Of a DNA stretch of 64,000 nt, positions 29,911 to 38,802 are shown piece after piece. The translations under genes and the position numbers were made by a program. The stretch is from Vreelandella zhanjiangensis DSM 21076 (GTDB taxonomy: Bacteria > Pseudomonadota > Gammaproteobacteria > Pseudomonadales > Halomonadaceae): the NCBI RefSeq assembly GCF_000377665.1, contig NZ_KB898646.1:248001-312000 (forward strand). The letters are read 5' to 3'. Below the pieces are notes generated by a model. The model saw only the letters and a program-made list of their open reading frames with translations, did no database searches and had not been told where the DNA came from. Numbering within the stretch: position 1 is the first letter of the stretch; every line of letters starts with the position of its first letter.

Positions 29911-32744
29911 TAATTAGGCTCCTTGGCGGGTAACTGAGCGGCTGGAGTCTCCGGCTCTTTAGGGTCGGTGACCGGGCGGTGCGCGGTAGTTACCTTGCCC
30001 AGGTTGGCAAGGATCATCAGCGTGGCGCCTACCACGGCCAGGTAAACTCCAAGATCAAATAATAACGCAGTGGCCAGCTCAAACTTGCCGATTCCCGGCA
30101 AGCTGAAGTAGCCAAACGCCGAGGTAAGGAAGGGATAACCAAATAGCCAGCTGCCCAGGCCGGTTAACGTGGCGATTGCCACTCCGACTACGGCAACGGG
30201 CTGGAAGGGGAAGTCCAGGCGTGCCTGGGCCCATTCAACACCGCGTGCCATATACAGCAGAATAAGCGCAACGGCGGTAATCAGGCCGGCAATAAAGCCG
30301 CCGCCAGGCTGGTTGTGGCCGCGTAGGAAAATAAATGCTGATACCAATAACGCTAAAGGTAATAACGTCATTGAGATCGAGGTCAAAATGGCCGGGTAGC
30401 GATCGGGCGACCACACACGGCCTTCGCCATCACTATGAGGCATAAACAGGCGCAAGCGGTTAAGCAGCTTAAAGATAGCCAGCCCTGCCAATGCCAGTAC
30501 GGTAATTTCACCGAGGGTATCGAAACCGCGGAAATCGACCAGGATTACGTTGACGACGTTATGTCCACCGCCACCGGGCACGCTGTTTTCCATAAAGAAG
30601 TTGGAGATCGACAGGGTGTCGCGGGTCATGACCGCGTAGTTAAGGCTTGCCACGACCAGACCCAGCGAGCCTGCCAGCAGCATATCGCGCACGTTGCGCA
30701 TAGGGCTCGACTCGCGCGGCGTTTTTTGCGGCAGGAAGAACAGTGCAAGCATCAGCAGGATCATGGTCACTACCTCAACGGAAAGCTGAGTAAGCGCCAA
30801 GTCAGGGGCTGAAAAGCGGGCAAAGGTAAGGGCGACAAAAAGGCCTACCACTGACAGCATTAACAGCGAAATTAGCCGGTAGCGGTGGGTGGCCGCCGTC
30901 GCAATACCCCCAAAAATCAGCATGCCGGCCCCAAGCACGACAATACCATCCGTCGGCTGGTTGCCTTTAGCGCCCGTGAGTATGTCGATTTGCACGAGCC
31001 CCAGTACGCCCATGCACAGCGCCGCCAACAGCAGCCAGCTCATAAATCGCTGTAGCGAATTGCCATCCAGAGCCGCCATGATCTGCTCGGCACGATAGCC
31101 GATCGCAACTAACGAGCGCTCAAACACTCGCCGGGCATCGACACTTGCAAAGGGCTGAAGGAAGCGGCGCAAGTCGGCATGGCGCCAATACAGGAGGAGG
31201 CCTACCGCAAAGGCGATCATGCTCATCACGAGCGGTAGGTTAACGCCGTGCCAAATGGCCAAATGGAAATCCAGCGGCTCGCCAAGCACCGCTTGAGTTG
31301 CCAGGCCCAGCAGGTTGGTTGCAAAAAACGCCGGTAAAACGCCGACTACAACACAAAGTGCTACCAGTATTTCAACGGGCAGACGCATTAAATGCGGCGG
31401 TTCGTGAGGCGTTTTGGGTGAGGCTTCCTTGGGTGCTTTATAGAAAACCGCATGCACTAGCCGGATTGAGTAAGCGACCGAAAGAATGCCGCCGACGGTC
31501 GCAAGCGCCGGGATAAGCCAGCTAAGCCCGCCGAGTACCGGCGTGGCAAGCGTTTCGGTAAAGAACATTTCTTTGGATAAAAAGCCGTTGAACAGCGGTA
31601 CGCCTGCCATGGCGGCTGAGGCAAGAATCGTCAGCAGCGCGGTGACCGGCATGGTTTTACGTAAGCCGCCCAGCTGTTTCAATTCGCGAGTACCTGTCTC
31701 GTGATCAATAATGCCCGCACTCATAAACAGAGCCGCTTTAAAAGTCGCGTGGTTAATAATGTGGAAGAGTGCCGCGAGTACCGCCATAGGGCTGCCAATA
31801 CCTAAGAGTACGGTGATCAGGCCCAAATGGCTGATAGTCGAAAACGCCAGGATGGCTTTGAGGTCGGTTTTAAACAACGCAAACCAGGCACCGTATAGCA
31901 GCGTAATGGAGCCCACTAAGGGCACGATAACGCTCCAAAGTTCGCTGCCAGCAATGGCTGGATGCAGGCGCGCCATTAGAAAAATGCCGGCTTTTACCAT
32001 CGTTGCCGAATGCAGATAAGCCGATACCGGCGTAGGCGCCGCCATGGCATGGGGAAGCCAGAACTGAAATGGGAACTGGGCCGATTTGGTAAATGCCCCG
32101 AGCAGGACCAGAGCCAGCATGATGGGATAACGAGAGTCGGCCAGAATACGTTCGCTGCTGGCGAGAACGTCATCCATACGGTAACTGCCGGCCATATCAC
32201 CTAGCAGCAATAAGCCTGCGAGGAGCGCTAAACCGCCTGCACCGGTCACGGTCAATGCCATGCGTGCCCCTTTACGTGCATCGCTGCGATACGACCAAAA
32301 GCCAATCAACAAGAAAGAGGAAATACTGGTAAGTTCCCAGAACAGCCACAGCAGTATGAGATTGTCGGACATCGAAATGCCGACCATGGATGCCATAAAC
32401 AGCATCATAAAGGCATAAAAACGTCCATGTGGCTCATCTTTGGCAAGATAGAAATGGGCATACAGCAAGATCAATAAGCCGATACCTAAAATCAGCATAT
32501 TGAACAGTAACGAAAGCCCATCAAGGCGAAAGGCCAGCTCAAGCCCTAGTTCAGGCATCCACGTGAAGCTAACGCGTAACGCCTCACCATCGAGCATTGC
32601 AGGTAACTGCATCAACGTTAGCAGTAAGGCAATTGCCGGCATTATGCCTGTTGCGAGTGAGCACAATGTGCGTCCGCGGTGGGCAGTGAGTGCCGGCACC
32701 AATACGCCCAGCAAAGGCAGTAAGGCTATCCACAGCAGTATCAT
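29910..32744 (-). CDS. mrpA: Na+/H+ antiporter subunit A fused to subunit B
   Basis: 944 residues. The first ~600 residues are a NuoL-like antiporter core ([40 protein letters not shown]; an [13 protein letters not shown] stretch). After it comes an MbhD/DUF4040 part around [16 protein letters not shown], and then a full MnhB domain with [11 protein letters not shown] ending at residue 820. This A-B fusion defines group-2 operons (PhaAB type), consistent with the absence of a separate mrpB. The complex exports Na+ (or K+) for protons and is the main salt and alkaline-pH tolerance system. The 5' leader holds a terminator-like hairpin. Confidence 0.95.
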   Translation of the reverse strand: MILLWIALLPLLGVLVPALTAHRGRTLCSLATGIMPAIALLLTLMQLPAMLDGEALRVSFTWMPELGLELAFRLDGLSLLFNMLILGIGLLILLYAHFYLAKDEPHGRFYAFMMLFMASMVGISMSDNLILLWLFWELTSISSFLLIGFWSYRSDARKGARMALTVTGAGGLALLAGLLLLGDMAGSYRMDDVLASSERILADSRYPIMLALVLLGAFTKSAQFPFQFWLPHAMAAPTPVSAYLHSATMVKAGIFLMARLHPAIAGSELWSVIVPLVGSITLLYGAWFALFKTDLKAILAFSTISHLGLITVLLGIGSPMAVLAALFHIINHATFKAALFMSAGIIDHETGTRELKQLGGLRKTMPVTALLTILASAAMAGVPLFNGFLSKEMFFTETLATPVLGGLSWLIPALATVGGILSVAYSIRLVHAVFYKAPKEASPKTPHEPPHLMRLPVEILVALCVVVGVLPAFFATNLLGLATQAVLGEPLDFHLAIWHGVNLPLVMSMIAFAVGLLLYWRHADLRRFLQPFASVDARRVFERSLVAIGYRAEQIMAALDGNSLQRFMSWLLLAALCMGVLGLVQIDILTGAKGNQPTDGIVVLGAGMLIFGGIATAATHRYRLISLLMLSVVGLFVALTFARFSAPDLALTQLSVEVVTMILLMLALFFLPQKTPRESSPMRNVRDMLLAGSLGLVVASLNYAVMTRDTLSISNFFMENSVPGGGGHNVVNVILVDFRGFDTLGEITVLALAGLAIFKLLNRLRLFMPHSDGEGRVWSPDRYPAILTSISMTLLPLALLVSAFIFLRGHNQPGGGFIAGLITAVALILLYMARGVEWAQARLDFPFQPVAVVGVAIATLTGLGSWLFGYPFLTSAFGYFSLPGIGKFELATALLFDLGVYLAVVGATLMILANLGKVTTAHRPVTDPKEPETPAAQLPAKEPN

Positions 32745-32770
32745 GGGGTCATCCAGCGCTATTAAATTCT

Positions 32771-32809
32771 AAAAAATGCCACCAAGTCGCCTTAGGGCGT
32801 ACTGGTGGC
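32771..32809 (-). promoter_or_regulatory. terminator-like hairpin in the mrpA leader
   Basis: On the minus strand GCCACCAGTACGCC, loop CTAA, GGCGACTTGGTGGC, then ATTTTTT. The stem is 7 bp plus 4 bp around a 3x3 internal loop. It ends about 27 bases before the mrpA start, and no minus-strand gene lies immediately upstream for it to serve. Seen directly; an attenuator role is inferred. Confidence 0.55.
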
Positions 32810-32916
32810 GCAGGCTACGTTATAGGTTATATGGAACAAGAGGATATCACTTGTATGGTCGGTATGTGATTTTAGTATAAAGTGTGGCTGAAAACCGTTT
32901 AGAGACCCCTTGCTCC

Positions 32917-33801
32917 ATGAGTGAACCGTTCAATACTTGGCAGTCGCGCTTTGAAAAACTGCGCAGCAACAAAATTTTTGAAAGCATTGTTATCTCCATT
33001 ATTGTTCTTTCCGCGCTGATGATTGGCGCGAAAACCTATGAAGAAACAACGCGTATAGAGCAGTGGCTGCTCTATCTTGATATAGCGGTAACCGTATTCT
33101 TTCTGGTCGAGATTTTGATCAGAATGGCCGCTGAACGCACCTTGCTGAGCTTTTTCAAGAAAGGCTGGAACATCTTCGATTTTATCATTGTTACAGCCAG
33201 CCTGATCCCCATGGATGACTCAGAAATGGTGCTGCTGGCGCGGCTTTTACGGATTTTCCGGGTGCTGCGCCTAGTGTCCATGATCCCTGAGCTGCAAATG
33301 CTGTTAGGCGCATTGCTGAAATCCATCCCGCGGATGGGCTATGTCGTTCTGCTGATGTTTATCATTTTTTACATCTACGCCGCGATTGGCAGCTTTCTCT
33401 TCCATAACGTCGATGAAGGGCTTTGGGGCAACATTGCGCTGGCGATGCTGACACTCTTCCAGGTGGCTACCTTTGAAAGCTGGGCAACCGCCGTGCTGTA
33501 TCCCACGATGGAGGTTTACCCTTACGCCTGGATCTATTTCCTTACGTTTATCTTTTTGAATGCTTTTATCTTCCTGAACATGATGATTGGTATCGTGCTT
33601 GATGTAATGCAAAAAGAGAGCGCGCAAATGGCGCTGGATAACGGTGAGGGTGAAGAGGCCGAGTTAAAGGCATTGCGCAATGACGTACGTGGGCTGCAGG
33701 CGCAGCTTGATCGTATGGAATCGGCGCTGATTCAGAGTAATACGCCCTCATCACAACAGGCGGCGGTCAGCCCGCCTGTTGATACGTCCAAAACCGTTTG
33801 A
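32917..33801 (+). CDS. voltage-gated sodium channel, NaChBac-like
   Basis: 294 residues with six membrane segments. S4 has arginines spaced every third residue (R109, R112, R115, R118 in LLARLLRIFRVLRLV). The pore loop reads TFESWAT around Glu187, close to the LESWAS/LESWSM filters of NaChBac and NavAb. After S6 comes an acidic linker and a C-terminal coiled coil (residues ~255-275), as in known tetrameric bacterial Nav channels. ATG at 32917 gives the normal N-terminus; a GTG 11 codons earlier is in frame. Divergent from the Mrp operon, so both may belong to one sodium circuit. Single-domain channels act as tetramers in the inner membrane. Confidence 0.9.
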   Translation: MSEPFNTWQSRFEKLRSNKIFESIVISIIVLSALMIGAKTYEETTRIEQWLLYLDIAVTVFFLVEILIRMAAERTLLSFFKKGWNIFDFIIVTASLIPMDDSEMVLLARLLRIFRVLRLVSMIPELQMLLGALLKSIPRMGYVVLLMFIIFYIYAAIGSFLFHNVDEGLWGNIALAMLTLFQVATFESWATAVLYPTMEVYPYAWIYFLTFIFLNAFIFLNMMIGIVLDVMQKESAQMALDNGEGEEAELKALRNDVRGLQAQLDRMESALIQSNTPSSQQAAVSPPVDTSKTV

Positions 33802-33830
33802 AATAAACGTGTGCTTGCTTTGAGTGAGGG

Positions 33831-34718
33831 TTATTCGAGGGAGAATGCGTAGGTTAGTTTGCCGCGGGGCGACAGCAGTTTATCAAGCTCTGCTGCGTTA
33901 AATGCTGGCAGCTGGCCCATTTCCTGAGCAGTCAGGCTGCCCGTGGCGGTATCGGCGATCAGTGTGTCGGGTGATACCTCAACCATTAACGTGGCCGCCT
34001 GAGTAACCGCGTCGGTATAGCCTTCAAGAGTGGTTAAATCTAGCGTGTCGAGGGGTAGCTGTTCGGCGAGCCATTGTCCCCAATAAAACTCCAGAAATGG
34101 CGGCGGTGTGTCAGGCTTTTTATAACCTACCCCGCGTGTGAAGTAGACCAGTGAGCGGTAAGGGTCGTCGACCTGATGGTCACGGCCCAGCTGTTCAGGC
34201 AGTTCTTCTGATGTGATCGGGCCTTCTGGCGCATCAAGCCAAACCAGCCGCTGTTCTTCCATGGTGGCCCAAAAACGTTCCATATCCGGCAGTTCGCTGA
34301 AATCATGCGTGATGAGCAGCGGCATGCTCAGCTCAGGACCTTCCAATGCCAGGTAGTTACCCAGGGTATGATGGCCATCGGTAAGATAAAAACCGCCATT
34401 GGGCGCAATCACCGCGGTTTTCATATCTTCTGGATGCGTGCCGACAGGGTTGGTGCATGCAAAGCTATCGATAGCGTGCAGAGAGGAAGCCTCATCAAAC
34501 TGTGCAATGCCGCCTTGACCGCCCGTTTCACAAAATTCATCGAAAAACTTCTCACGATCGACGGCAAAACGGCCCTGCTTATAATCCATCTGCCGGTAGC
34601 CAAGCGCTGGCTGTGTAGGGTGTAGCTCGCCCAGCGCAATCTCACGAATATCGGCAGAAGGCGCGGCCAGTGCGGGCGTCATGGGAAGAAGAGCCAGCAG
34701 CATTAGAGCTTTTTTCAT
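33831..34718 (-). CDS. secreted ParB-like protein (ParBc_2 type)
   Basis: About 295 residues with a signal peptide (residues 1-19, cut after ALA). The mature part begins with SADIREIALGELHPTQ and includes YLTDGHHTLGNY, the pattern of the putative ParB-like nuclease domain of secreted proteins (PF08857 group), and DPYRSLVYFTRG. Unlike chromosome-partitioning ParB it lacks a helix-turn-helix and is exported. ATG at 34718 has GGAGA at proper spacing; upstream in-frame starts would precede the signal sequence with a hydrophilic stretch. Nuclease activity has not been shown for this type as far as I know. Confidence 0.75.
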   Translation of the reverse strand: MKKALMLLALLPMTPALAAPSADIREIALGELHPTQPALGYRQMDYKQGRFAVDREKFFDEFCETGGQGGIAQFDEASSLHAIDSFACTNPVGTHPEDMKTAVIAPNGGFYLTDGHHTLGNYLALEGPELSMPLLITHDFSELPDMERFWATMEEQRLVWLDAPEGPITSEELPEQLGRDHQVDDPYRSLVYFTRGVGYKKPDTPPPFLEFYWGQWLAEQLPLDTLDLTTLEGYTDAVTQAATLMVEVSPDTLIADTATGSLTAQEMGQLPAFNAAELDKLLSPRGKLTYAFSLE

Positions 34719-34860
34719 CAATGTCTCCAAAGAGTTATCGTTGTTGCAGTGCCAGCAGGCAACCATACGGGGCAACGATGACAATTTTTTGACGCTAAGT
34801 GGCATACCGCTTAATCAGAACGTGGTGTTGCGTATTTATGGGGATGTACTCCTCATGCAA

Positions 34861-34899
34861 ACGGGGCGACCTTTAGCATTCAGCTAAAGGCCGCCCCGT
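34861..34899 (-). terminator. terminator-like hairpin after the PQQ dehydrogenase gene
   Basis: On the minus strand ACGGGGCGGCCTTTAGC, loop TGAAT, GCTAAAGGTCGCCCCGT: a 17-bp stem with one position that is G-U on the minus-strand RNA but A-C on the plus. So it is built for the minus strand. The following tract is only TTTGC. Confidence 0.75.
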
Positions 34900-34921
34900 A
34901 GATTGCCGCTTTTAAACGCTG

Positions 34922-36988
34922 TTATTCGGGTAGCGCGTAAACCGCGATTTGATCGCCGACCTGATCCTTGAGAATCGTATTGCCACCTGCGATAAACGCA
35001 ACGTATTGGCGGCCTTGATACTCGTAAACGGCAGGGTTGGAGACGGAGGGCGCCTGGGCCTGGTCCGACCAGAGCTGTTCACCAGTTTCCAGCGAGTAGG
35101 CGCGTACCTTGGCGTCCATAGAGGCGCCGATGAAGATCAAGCCTCCTGCAGTCACCGCTGGGCCGCCGATGGTGGGCGAGCCCCAGCTTTCGGGCATAAA
35201 GAAGCCGAACTGCTGTGAGGCGCCTACCGGGCGTCGCCATTTTACATCGCCTGTGGTCATGTCAAGCGCCACCAACTCACCGAAAGGCGGCTCCCAGCAG
35301 GGCATGCCCAGCCAGTTCAGCGCCACTTCCAAGCGCATACCGTAAGGCGCGCCTAATTGGGGCGAATAGCCGCTTTCGTTGCCTGAACCGCTGTCGGCTT
35401 CATCGAAATCTTCGCGGTTGAAGAGCTTGATGTACTGCACAATGTGCGAGGTATTCACCACCGCCGTCTGGCTGACGGGATCGAAGGCAACGCCGCCCCA
35501 CTGAACGCCGCCGGCGCTATCTGGGTAGGCGAGCGTACCTTCGCCGCGCGTGGTGGGTGGGGTGTACATGCCCTCGTACCAAAGATCGTCCCAAAGCGCG
35601 GAACATTGACCAAAGCTTGCCGCGTCCGCCAGCGCCCACACTTCGGGCTTTTCAGACTGATCTAGAAGCGGCGCAGGTACGGTGGGGAAAGGTTGGGTGG
35701 GTGAGTAAACCTCGCCTTCCACGGTGCCGTCGCCGCCGGGCACTTCGCGTTCTTCAATCGGCCAGACATCTTCGCCGGTCTCACGGTTGACCACGAACAG
35801 GAAGCCCATTTTGGTCGCCTGCATCAGCGCCGGGATTTCCTCGCCGTCGACGGTAATATCCATTAGCGTCGGTGCGGCGTTGATATCGTAATCCCAAATA
35901 TCGTGATGCACCCACTGGCGCGACCAAACCACCTCGCCGGTTTCAATATCCAGCGCCGTGGTAGAGGTTGCCAGCGGCGCCTCCTCGGTGCGGTTTCCAC
36001 CCCAGAAGTTGGGCGAGGGCGAGGCGACGGGTAAGTAAACGAGACCCAGCTCTTCATCGGCGGCCATATGCGTCCAAACGTTGGCGGTGCCGCTGCGCTG
36101 GCGCATCTCTTCGGAGAGCGCCTCGAACGTCCACTCGCGCTCGCCGGTACGTGCGTTAATGGAGAACACCGTACCTGCCGGGGCCACGCTCTCTTCCCAA
36201 TCCTTGCCCGCCCAGCCCAGAATCAGCCGGTCGCCTACGACGGTGGGCGGCTGAAGCAGCGACAGCGGCCAGTTTTCGGGCATGTTGTTCCACTCGTTGA
36301 CGTTCAGTACGCCGCCGTCGGCGAAGCCTTCGCACAGCTCACCGCTATCAGCGTCCAGCGCAAAGAGCTGAGCATCCATTGTGCCGAAGTAAACGATTTT
36401 TTCGCAGGCGTTGCCAGCAACGGGCTCGTCGGCTTCCCAGTAGGCGACGCCGCGGCTTTTGAGCGCTGGCTGCGTCAGTGCTTCCTGAGTGGATTGAGTA
36501 TCAAAGCGCCAGCGCTCTTCGCCGGTGGCCGGGTCGAGAGCGAACACCCGGTACATGGGCGTGCCGATATACACAGTGTCATTGGCGAACACCGGGGTGG
36601 CCGACCAAACAGTCGGGGCGGTGTCGCCTGAACCATCCGACACATCGCCGGTATGAAACTCCCAGGCTTTTTCGAGCTCGCCTACGTTGTCGACGTTAAT
36701 TTGATCGAGTGGACTGTACTTCTGCGCGTTGAGCTGGCCGTGAAAGCTATCCCAGACCGCACCTTCAGGCACTAAAGGAATAGGCGCGCGGTCGGACGCT
36801 TGTTCTGCTTCGCCTGATTGCTCAGCACTTGTTTCCTCAGCACTGGATGGCTCTGCTGGCTGATCCTGAGCGAGTAGCGTCAAGGGCGCTATAAAAAGTG
36901 CCAGCGCTAAGCCGTGTCTGACGGGTTTGAACAAAACCGGTGCGGATAAAGTGGCAAGGCGCTGCTCGGTAAAACGGGGTATTGGCAC
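34922..36988 (-). CDS. PQQ-dependent dehydrogenase (glucose dehydrogenase-like), soluble catalytic subunit
   Basis: 688 residues. An N-terminal hydrophobic segment (about residues 24-40, LALALFIAPLTLLAQ) targets the protein to the periplasm; a low-complexity acidic linker (E, S, Q, A; residues 41-67) follows. The body is an eight-bladed PQQ propeller: WDSFHGQLNAQKYSPLDQI, repeated T-G-E-x-x-W units such as DPATGEERWRFD, ALDIETGEVVWSRQWVHHD, and a final AVYALPE. The sequence is closest in pattern to membrane-type glucose dehydrogenase (Gcd) rather than methanol dehydrogenase. GTG at 36988 has AAGGAG 7 bases upstream. The membrane domain found fused in Gcd is encoded as the separate gene just upstream. 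Substrate not certain. Confidence 0.85.
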   Translation of the reverse strand: MPIPRFTEQRLATLSAPVLFKPVRHGLALALFIAPLTLLAQDQPAEPSSAEETSAEQSGEAEQASDRAPIPLVPEGAVWDSFHGQLNAQKYSPLDQINVDNVGELEKAWEFHTGDVSDGSGDTAPTVWSATPVFANDTVYIGTPMYRVFALDPATGEERWRFDTQSTQEALTQPALKSRGVAYWEADEPVAGNACEKIVYFGTMDAQLFALDADSGELCEGFADGGVLNVNEWNNMPENWPLSLLQPPTVVGDRLILGWAGKDWEESVAPAGTVFSINARTGEREWTFEALSEEMRQRSGTANVWTHMAADEELGLVYLPVASPSPNFWGGNRTEEAPLATSTTALDIETGEVVWSRQWVHHDIWDYDINAAPTLMDITVDGEEIPALMQATKMGFLFVVNRETGEDVWPIEEREVPGGDGTVEGEVYSPTQPFPTVPAPLLDQSEKPEVWALADAASFGQCSALWDDLWYEGMYTPPTTRGEGTLAYPDSAGGVQWGGVAFDPVSQTAVVNTSHIVQYIKLFNREDFDEADSGSGNESGYSPQLGAPYGMRLEVALNWLGMPCWEPPFGELVALDMTTGDVKWRRPVGASQQFGFFMPESWGSPTIGGPAVTAGGLIFIGASMDAKVRAYSLETGEQLWSDQAQAPSVSNPAVYEYQGRQYVAFIAGGNTILKDQVGDQIAVYALPE

Positions 36989-36998
36989 GGACGGCTCC

Positions 36999-37364
36999 TT
37001 ATAAATGAGTGGGACGGATATTGTGAGCCGGGCGGCAAAGATCGATGATCAATCCGATCAAGCCAAGTACCATGGCAACGCAAAGCCACCACTGATGCAG
37101 CAGCAATCCGGCAAAGCATGTACCGGCAAGGCCTATCAGGATTAACACGCGCAGAGCAATACGGGCGCCACGGCCTTGAAGCGCCGCCAGCATAAGCGCC
37201 AAAATAATCAGCACGATACAGGCCGCGATAGCCACGAGTGCACCGAGCGATCCGGTAACGCCTGTCAGTGGCGTGAAGTAGGCATAAAGTGCGGTAATAA
37301 GCCCGATAACAGCGGCGGCCAATAACACAAAAGCGCCTAGCTTAGCCCTGAGTGATTGCGACAT
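36999..37364 (-). CDS. small membrane protein, anchor for the PQQ dehydrogenase
   Basis: 121 residues with four strong hydrophobic helices (around residues 9-30, 38-63, 70-87 and 90-109) and a short polar tail. It lies 10 bases upstream of the PQQ dehydrogenase gene on the same strand. Gcd-type enzymes have an N-terminal membrane domain of about this size ahead of the propeller, so this is most simply the same part on its own gene. The pairing is inferred from order and topology; no catalytic motif is visible. Confidence 0.7.
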   Translation of the reverse strand: MSQSLRAKLGAFVLLAAAVIGLITALYAYFTPLTGVTGSLGALVAIAACIVLIILALMLAALQGRGARIALRVLILIGLAGTCFAGLLLHQWWLCVAMVLGLIGLIIDLCRPAHNIRPTHL

Positions 37365-37686
37365 GGCGTTCTTGTCTCCAGGTGGAAAATATTAAAACGA
37401 AACAAATACTAAGAAAAATAGTTAGCCTGTTAACATTAGCAGAAAAATATGTTTTTTCGAGCTGGATAAAGCAATAGAAAGTAATTTGCTGGCTAGAGCA
37501 TTATTTATAGCTAATAGCCTGGCTTTATAGCCAATCGCTCAGCACCCATACTTGACGTTTTGTTTAAGATATCTCGGTTAAAAAGAAGTTAGTGGTGTGA
37601 TTCCTGAGGTTGTGGTTTAGGTGAGTTAACGCAGCAGCAGCGTTTTTAATAATGACGCGGGAGCGCGCACAGGGAGAAAGTAAGGC
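37365..37686. other. 322-base AT-rich intergenic region
   Basis: Between the divergent anchor gene and the unknown membrane protein at 37687. No credible coding frame was seen on either strand. It is rich in A and T and must hold both promoters. The sequence TTATTTATAGCTAATAGCC followed by GGCTTTATAGCC is partly repetitive, with TATAGC occurring twice, but no clear operator or terminator can be named. Confidence 0.5.
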
Positions 37687-38802
37687 ATGCGACTCTGGTT
37701 AACGACGCTAGCGATAGCAACCGTATTGGCGGGTGGGCTATCGGCGCTGGCCTCCAGCGAAGCTTTTGAGCCACGACTCGTGCGACTTGAAGCGCAGCGA
37801 ACATTGCCCGCCATTGAAGCTTCGCTGGCTCAGGAGTCGGCTGAACTTAACGCGATCTTTCTCCATTACGCTGAAGATCAGGCGCTCTGGATGAGCGCCC
37901 ATTTGGCCATCCTGCGCTACGGCGATATCGCCCGTGTAGCGTTACTTGAGTATGCCGCATTGCCTGAGTTTCAGCAGGTGCTGGTGCGTTTTGGTCCCGA
38001 TGCCGTGTTGCCGATCATTTACTATCGAGATAACGATATTGCCACGCTGCGTGCTCAGCACTGGGTGGGTGAGCATTATCAGCAGCTGAGCCGTTGGTGG
38101 AGTGAGGAAACTGAAGATGTGCAGGAGCAAGGCGGCCCAACAGACATAGCCGAGTGGAACCCGTACCGGCGAGGCCAAATGGGTATTGCCCTGCTGGATA
38201 CTGAAGGCCATGGCTTGCTCAAACAGTTTGTGGTGGATCGCGAGGGCGATGTGCACTGGCTGCAAAGTGAGCGTGTTGTGGCAGGCCTCAGCGATTTCTT
38301 TACCAGCGGTATTCGCAATCTGGAAAACCAGTGGCGTCGCGATGCAGCGATTGGTGCCGCGGACGTGGGCTGGGCCGGTGTCGATCTTTTACTGATGGCA
38401 AGTACCGTTAAGGTGCTGCGAGCAGGGCGTGTCGCACGAGGTGCACGGGTAGGCAGTATTGAAGCCCAGGGAGCACGCACTGGATTACGTTCGGGCATCG
38501 TGGCAGGCAGTGGGCGTTTTGCCAGCCTGTCGCGTATGGCCAAGGTGGTGGCGGTTGCCACCACGGCTTATGTAGTGGTTCGCCACCCGTCGCTGGTAAG
38601 CGCACTGGGCGCCAATGTAGCGAAATGGCTTGGCTTGCCGGTGTGGCTGGGGCAATTCGTTATCTGGCTGCTGGTGTTGCTGCCGTTTCTACTGATCGCA
38701 CGTTTTGTCTGGCGCTGGCTGCTGGTACCTGTTTTATGGCTATTGATGCCGCTTATTTATCGTTGTGGCAGGTTAGCGCGCAAACGCTATCAAAAAGCGT
38801 AA
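37687..38802 (+). CDS. unknown membrane protein
   Basis: 371 residues, not recognised. It has a signal-type N-terminal helix (residues 4-22) and a long extracytoplasmic helical region (to about residue 200). A YGDIARVALLEY and a FGPDAVLPIIYYRDND patch are notable; the latter repeats a pattern of acidic loop after hydrophobic helix. Next is an Arg/Gly/Ala-rich segment (ARGARVGSIEAQGARTGLR) and three or four C-terminal membrane helices (from about residue 280), ending in a basic tail. GGGAGAAAG precedes the ATG. The 3' end overlaps the convergent kinase gene by 50 bases. Confidence 0.7.
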   Translation: MRLWLTTLAIATVLAGGLSALASSEAFEPRLVRLEAQRTLPAIEASLAQESAELNAIFLHYAEDQALWMSAHLAILRYGDIARVALLEYAALPEFQQVLVRFGPDAVLPIIYYRDNDIATLRAQHWVGEHYQQLSRWWSEETEDVQEQGGPTDIAEWNPYRRGQMGIALLDTEGHGLLKQFVVDREGDVHWLQSERVVAGLSDFFTSGIRNLENQWRRDAAIGAADVGWAGVDLLLMASTVKVLRAGRVARGARVGSIEAQGARTGLRSGIVAGSGRFASLSRMAKVVAVATTAYVVVRHPSLVSALGANVAKWLGLPVWLGQFVIWLLVLLPFLLIARFVWRWLLVPVLWLLMPLIYRCGRLARKRYQKA

